Shown here: piece after piece, positions 60,901 to 64,000 of the stretch
Numbering within the stretch: position 1 is the first letter of the stretch
Layout of the letters: the number at the start of each line of letters is the position of its first letter
Source: Trichopria drosophilae
Taxonomy: Eukaryota; Arthropoda; Insecta; Hymenoptera; Diapriidae
Reading direction: 5' to 3'
Assembly: GCA_030407085.1 (NCBI GenBank)
Contig: CM059582.1
Location: 161,564,001-161,628,000 of the forward strand
DNA: 64,000 nucleotides
Notes under the pieces: model-generated
Told to the model about the DNA's origin: nothing
What the model saw: the letters and a program-made list of their open reading frames with translations, nothing else
The model's database searches: none
Position numbers and translations under genes: made by a program

Positions 60901-62429
60901 TAAATTTTATTTTAGTCGTGCCAAATATCAGATTTATGAAACACATAAACACAAATTATTTCTTAAGATGTATGAATAAAGTCTTAACCAAAAAGATCAG
61001 CAGCAGTATTTGAAGTAATTACTCAAAGGAAACGAGAAATATGATGTTTATCATAACTAAACATGTATATATATCAAAGTGGAGTTGTGAAAAGAAAAAA
61101 CGTGAAACATTTAACAAGAATGACTGCTCTAATTTACTACTTTCATTCTGGGTGTATTTTTTCCTCCCGATGATTAATATATTTAAAAAAAAATTTACAA
61201 GTGGCAAAAATCGATAAGTGAAAAAAATAAAGACTTCAGATATTGCAGAAGAAGGTTCCTGTTTATATTGACATACGAAGGTCGTAAGGGTGCGGCTCTT
61301 ATTTGCACATCTCAATTTTAATTTAAAGTATTTAAAAATATAAAATGATGTATCTTATGCAAATTATTATTCATTTAAAAAACATTATTGACTTTTATAA
61401 ATAGAATATTTTTCTTTAATTATGTCACAAAAGATTTTGAGAACACATACAAAAATAGTGTTATTTACATATGGAAAAAGTAGGTAGAACTTCTAACTAG
61501 ATAGTAGAATAAGTCACAGCCAAAGTTTTTACGTAATTACTATCTATATATTAACCTCGACAAAGCAGCTAGCCAAGCTTACTATTTAAATATTAATCCC
61601 AACTAAAACACATACGTACTATTTAGATAATAAAAGCAGCTATTTTATTTTAGCAAAAATATTCGTTCTACAGATATTGTTGATCTTTGCAACCTGTGAA
61701 AAATTTGATATTTGCAAAATAACTTTATCAGAAATTTAAAAAATCAACATCGATAATCAAACTAATCTCGAACTTTTTCTGTAGAGCGGTTATCCTCGAT
61801 TGTGTTACTATCTATCCAATCGGCAGTTACTATTTCATAAAATTAACACTTATTGACTGAAAGTAGCGAGTAATTTCTATTACATGTTTTACAGTTATTA
61901 CAGTATGTAATCAGTACTTTTTATGAAACGAGCATTAAATTAAAAGTATACAGATCGTTTCAATAAACGTTTTCAATTTAATTACACTGATAAATTGAAA
62001 TGCTTGTACACTTTTATGTGGATGTCACAATCAATAAAGTTTCAATATCCTATGATATAGATGTTAATTGCTACATGCACTAAGGTATGATTATGAAATA
62101 TTCATCTCTGTTAAGAGGAAGGTGAAATTTTCAAAACTTTAAATGTACGTGTCTGAAGTTCGCAAAAGGCTGTTAATCAATGTACAAGTTTCATTTCAAT
62201 TATTTTGAATTTAACCAAATGATATCTTATAAAGTTCATTTAAAAACATTCAAATTCAATTACTCCTGCTTTTTTTGATAGCTGTTTTTTTAAATCACTA
62301 AAATAAAGAAATCTGATTATATTATAAATTAAATGTCGAAATATTCTGAATTTTCATAAAGTATATCATACGATGTATATATACATATAATTATAATTAA
62401 TGGAAATGATCATATTGTTAAAGCACGAA

Positions 62430-62600
62430 CTGCCTCAGGGTTAAACTGTTGCGTTACTGCACTCTGGAAACTTTAGTGCAGCCACGCCCTTCTTTGACGT
62501 ATACTGTTCAACATTTGAGCGCTCAATTTCCGGGTGGAGCTGCGATGTTGCCCAGCGATTTTTGAAAAGTTATAGCTGCATAAAGCACAGCTTTAGCCTG
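62430..62600. other. Small GC-richer patch without recognisable content
   Basis: About 170 bp around GTGCAGCCACGCCCTTCTTT and TTTCCGGGTGGAGCTGCGAT stand out from the AT-rich background. No splice-bounded frame or RNA fold is convincing. It could be a regulatory element or an untranslated exon. Confidence 0.25.
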
Positions 62601-64000
62601 CATTAATTTCTAAAGTTTGTTTGGCAATTTGTTACTCATTTGTTGTTAAATCCACCATGCTTCAAAATTCATATATATTCAATCTGGATGAATATGCAAT
62701 TAAGAATACATTTGGCTCGTACCTCAAAGAAAACATGATTGCAAGTATTTTTTTCATGCAGGATGAAACAATCTATTTTATTTGAAATAATTTTATACTT
62801 TATAAAAATAATTGTCCTGCAGCTTGTACTAAATTGAATTGCACGAACTAATTGATTTAACATCTTATTTCAGCAGCCAGCCTTTGTTATCTGATACCAC
62901 TACGAATAAATTTTCATTAAAAGGTTAATCAATGGTTTCTTCTAAATTTTGCTTGAAAGCTAAACTACTTTGTTTACTTCCGAATGTAATTAATCCAATG
63001 TGCGTTGTCAAACGTCACAAAAGCTTTATCTGATCAATGAATTAACCTTAGAGAGGAGTTGTATTATTATTAGCAACGTTTTTTTCAGCCACTCTTTATT
63101 TAATTGCTCTTTTGTCAAATCGCTATCATTGTGTGTTCAACAATTACAACAATTATTCACAGCATTGCATTTGCAAATTAAATACAGTATCCAACATCGA
63201 TTCGTTTTAAAATAACGTCAAAACATGACGCACAAACTTCCCCTTTCTGTATTGATTTTTGAGGTCAAGAAGTATGTTGACTTTATAGTATCGAGATAAA
63301 ATAAGCGTGTAACTATAATTTTCCATGCACTTCTCATTTGATTACACAAATTGCCTGCATGTTGTGTATATTATTTGCAAATTTATCTAAATTATATTTA
63401 ATTGTATCTACAGTATGTATGCATTGTTTTGTATCAGTATAATGTAGTTAAAATTTATAAAGCGCTGATTAGTACATTTTAATTGTAAAATTTGTACTAC
63501 ATAAAATCTATAATTCAAGGGTAAAGGTCGCGGTTAACTGGGCGCGCTTGACCTTAATATATCCAGGTGAATTATTACTGGTTTTTACGGGTTTTCCAAG
63601 TATATTTTGCAAAATAATTTATTAATTTATTAAATACACAAATAATTAAAGTAACATAAATATATAATGTTCTTGTTTTAAAATAAAATGATCTGTTTTA
63701 AAGAAGAACGTCTTATTTGTTTTCGTTTCATTTGAACACTCCAATTTTATTGCTCCAGCTTCTATTTTTTATATGTTTTTGCAATACCGTTCATCAATCT
63801 ACTACATACGAAAACTTTCCGGAAAAATGCCTAATAAATATCTTATAAAAGTTTGCAATGATTCGCTTGGGAAAAAATGGCCCATCTTTTATGATGGGTC
63901 TTTGAAAAGTAGTTCTACTTTGAGGCAAACTCATTAAAGTAGTGATTAAAGAGTAAGTGTTCGACTGCAGATTTACCGATAGTTTAACTAGTTTAGCAGC

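Larger units (their letters stand above)
55896..64000. other. Right part of window: AT-rich flank with scattered elements
   Basis: No coding gene is supported. It contains a probable MITE (56407-56602), a GC-rich block (56690-57240), a MITE (57775-57944), an isolated element end near 59331 (CACCGCGAGAGAAAAAATAG) and a GC bump at 62.43-62.60 kb. The rest is AT-rich, with chance frames only. Confidence 0.5.

Overview
The window looks like nuclear DNA of an arthropod, most likely an insect. It is strongly AT-rich, holds small exons split by 5-8 kb introns with canonical GT/AG borders, and carries a decayed Penelope-like retroelement and many short inverted-repeat DNA elements. There are no operons, ribosome binding sites or CRISPR-like arrays. 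I cannot name the species from sequence alone.

The window is dominated by one protein-coding gene on the minus strand. Seven coding exons join in perfect phase across about 39 kb: 40297-40152 (start codon), 31786-31602, 24561-24443, 19400-19196, 13779-13529, 7681-7132 and 1431-1072. They give 1,816 nt, or 605 codons plus one base. The last visible exon ends at a splice donor, so the C-terminus probably lies left of base 1. The product begins MGNKLSCSC, a typical N-myristoylation plus Cys-palmitoylation signal. An EVH1/WH1 domain follows (about residues 50-150) with its aromatic triad F55/W67/F121. The rest is a long, low-complexity scaffold tail ending in a helical, probably coiled-coil segment. 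This predicts a membrane-tethered adaptor for proline-rich ligands. I do not assign a named orthologue. A 575-nt GC-rich 5' leader with upstream ORFs precedes the start codon and begins at a strong splice acceptor, so the promoter and a non-coding first exon should lie further right; a GC-rich block at 56.69-57.24 kb is one candidate.

Region by region. 1-1071: ends of short foldback elements and the start of intron 7. 1.4-7.1 kb: intron 6, AT-rich, with one foldback element. 7.7-13.5 kb: intron 5, with a 187-bp MITE and a 718-bp element bounded by TTAACCGGTTAA termini. 13.8-19.2 kb: intron 4, with a (CA)n tract and an unusual GC-rich open extension of exon 4. 19.4-24.4 kb: intron 3, with two inverted copies of a 0.3-kb MITE, one of them split by another palindromic element, plus diverged tandem repeats. 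24.6-31.6 kb: intron 2, with a 1.56-kb giant hairpin carrying tRNA-like sequences in both arms, another foldback element, and a Penelope-like relic itself interrupted by a 401-bp TIR element. 31.8-40.15 kb: intron 1, with a third copy of the GGGTGCGGGTC element and an 831-bp TIR element with ORF remnants. 40.87-64 kb: AT-rich 5' flank or 5' intron with scattered repeats and no convincing coding sequence.

The most interesting non-gene feature is that the primary transcript of this gene should contain very long intronic hairpins, chiefly about 615-bp arms in intron 2 and about 0.3-kb arms in intron 3. These are candidate double-stranded RNA sources for endogenous siRNA production or A-to-I editing.
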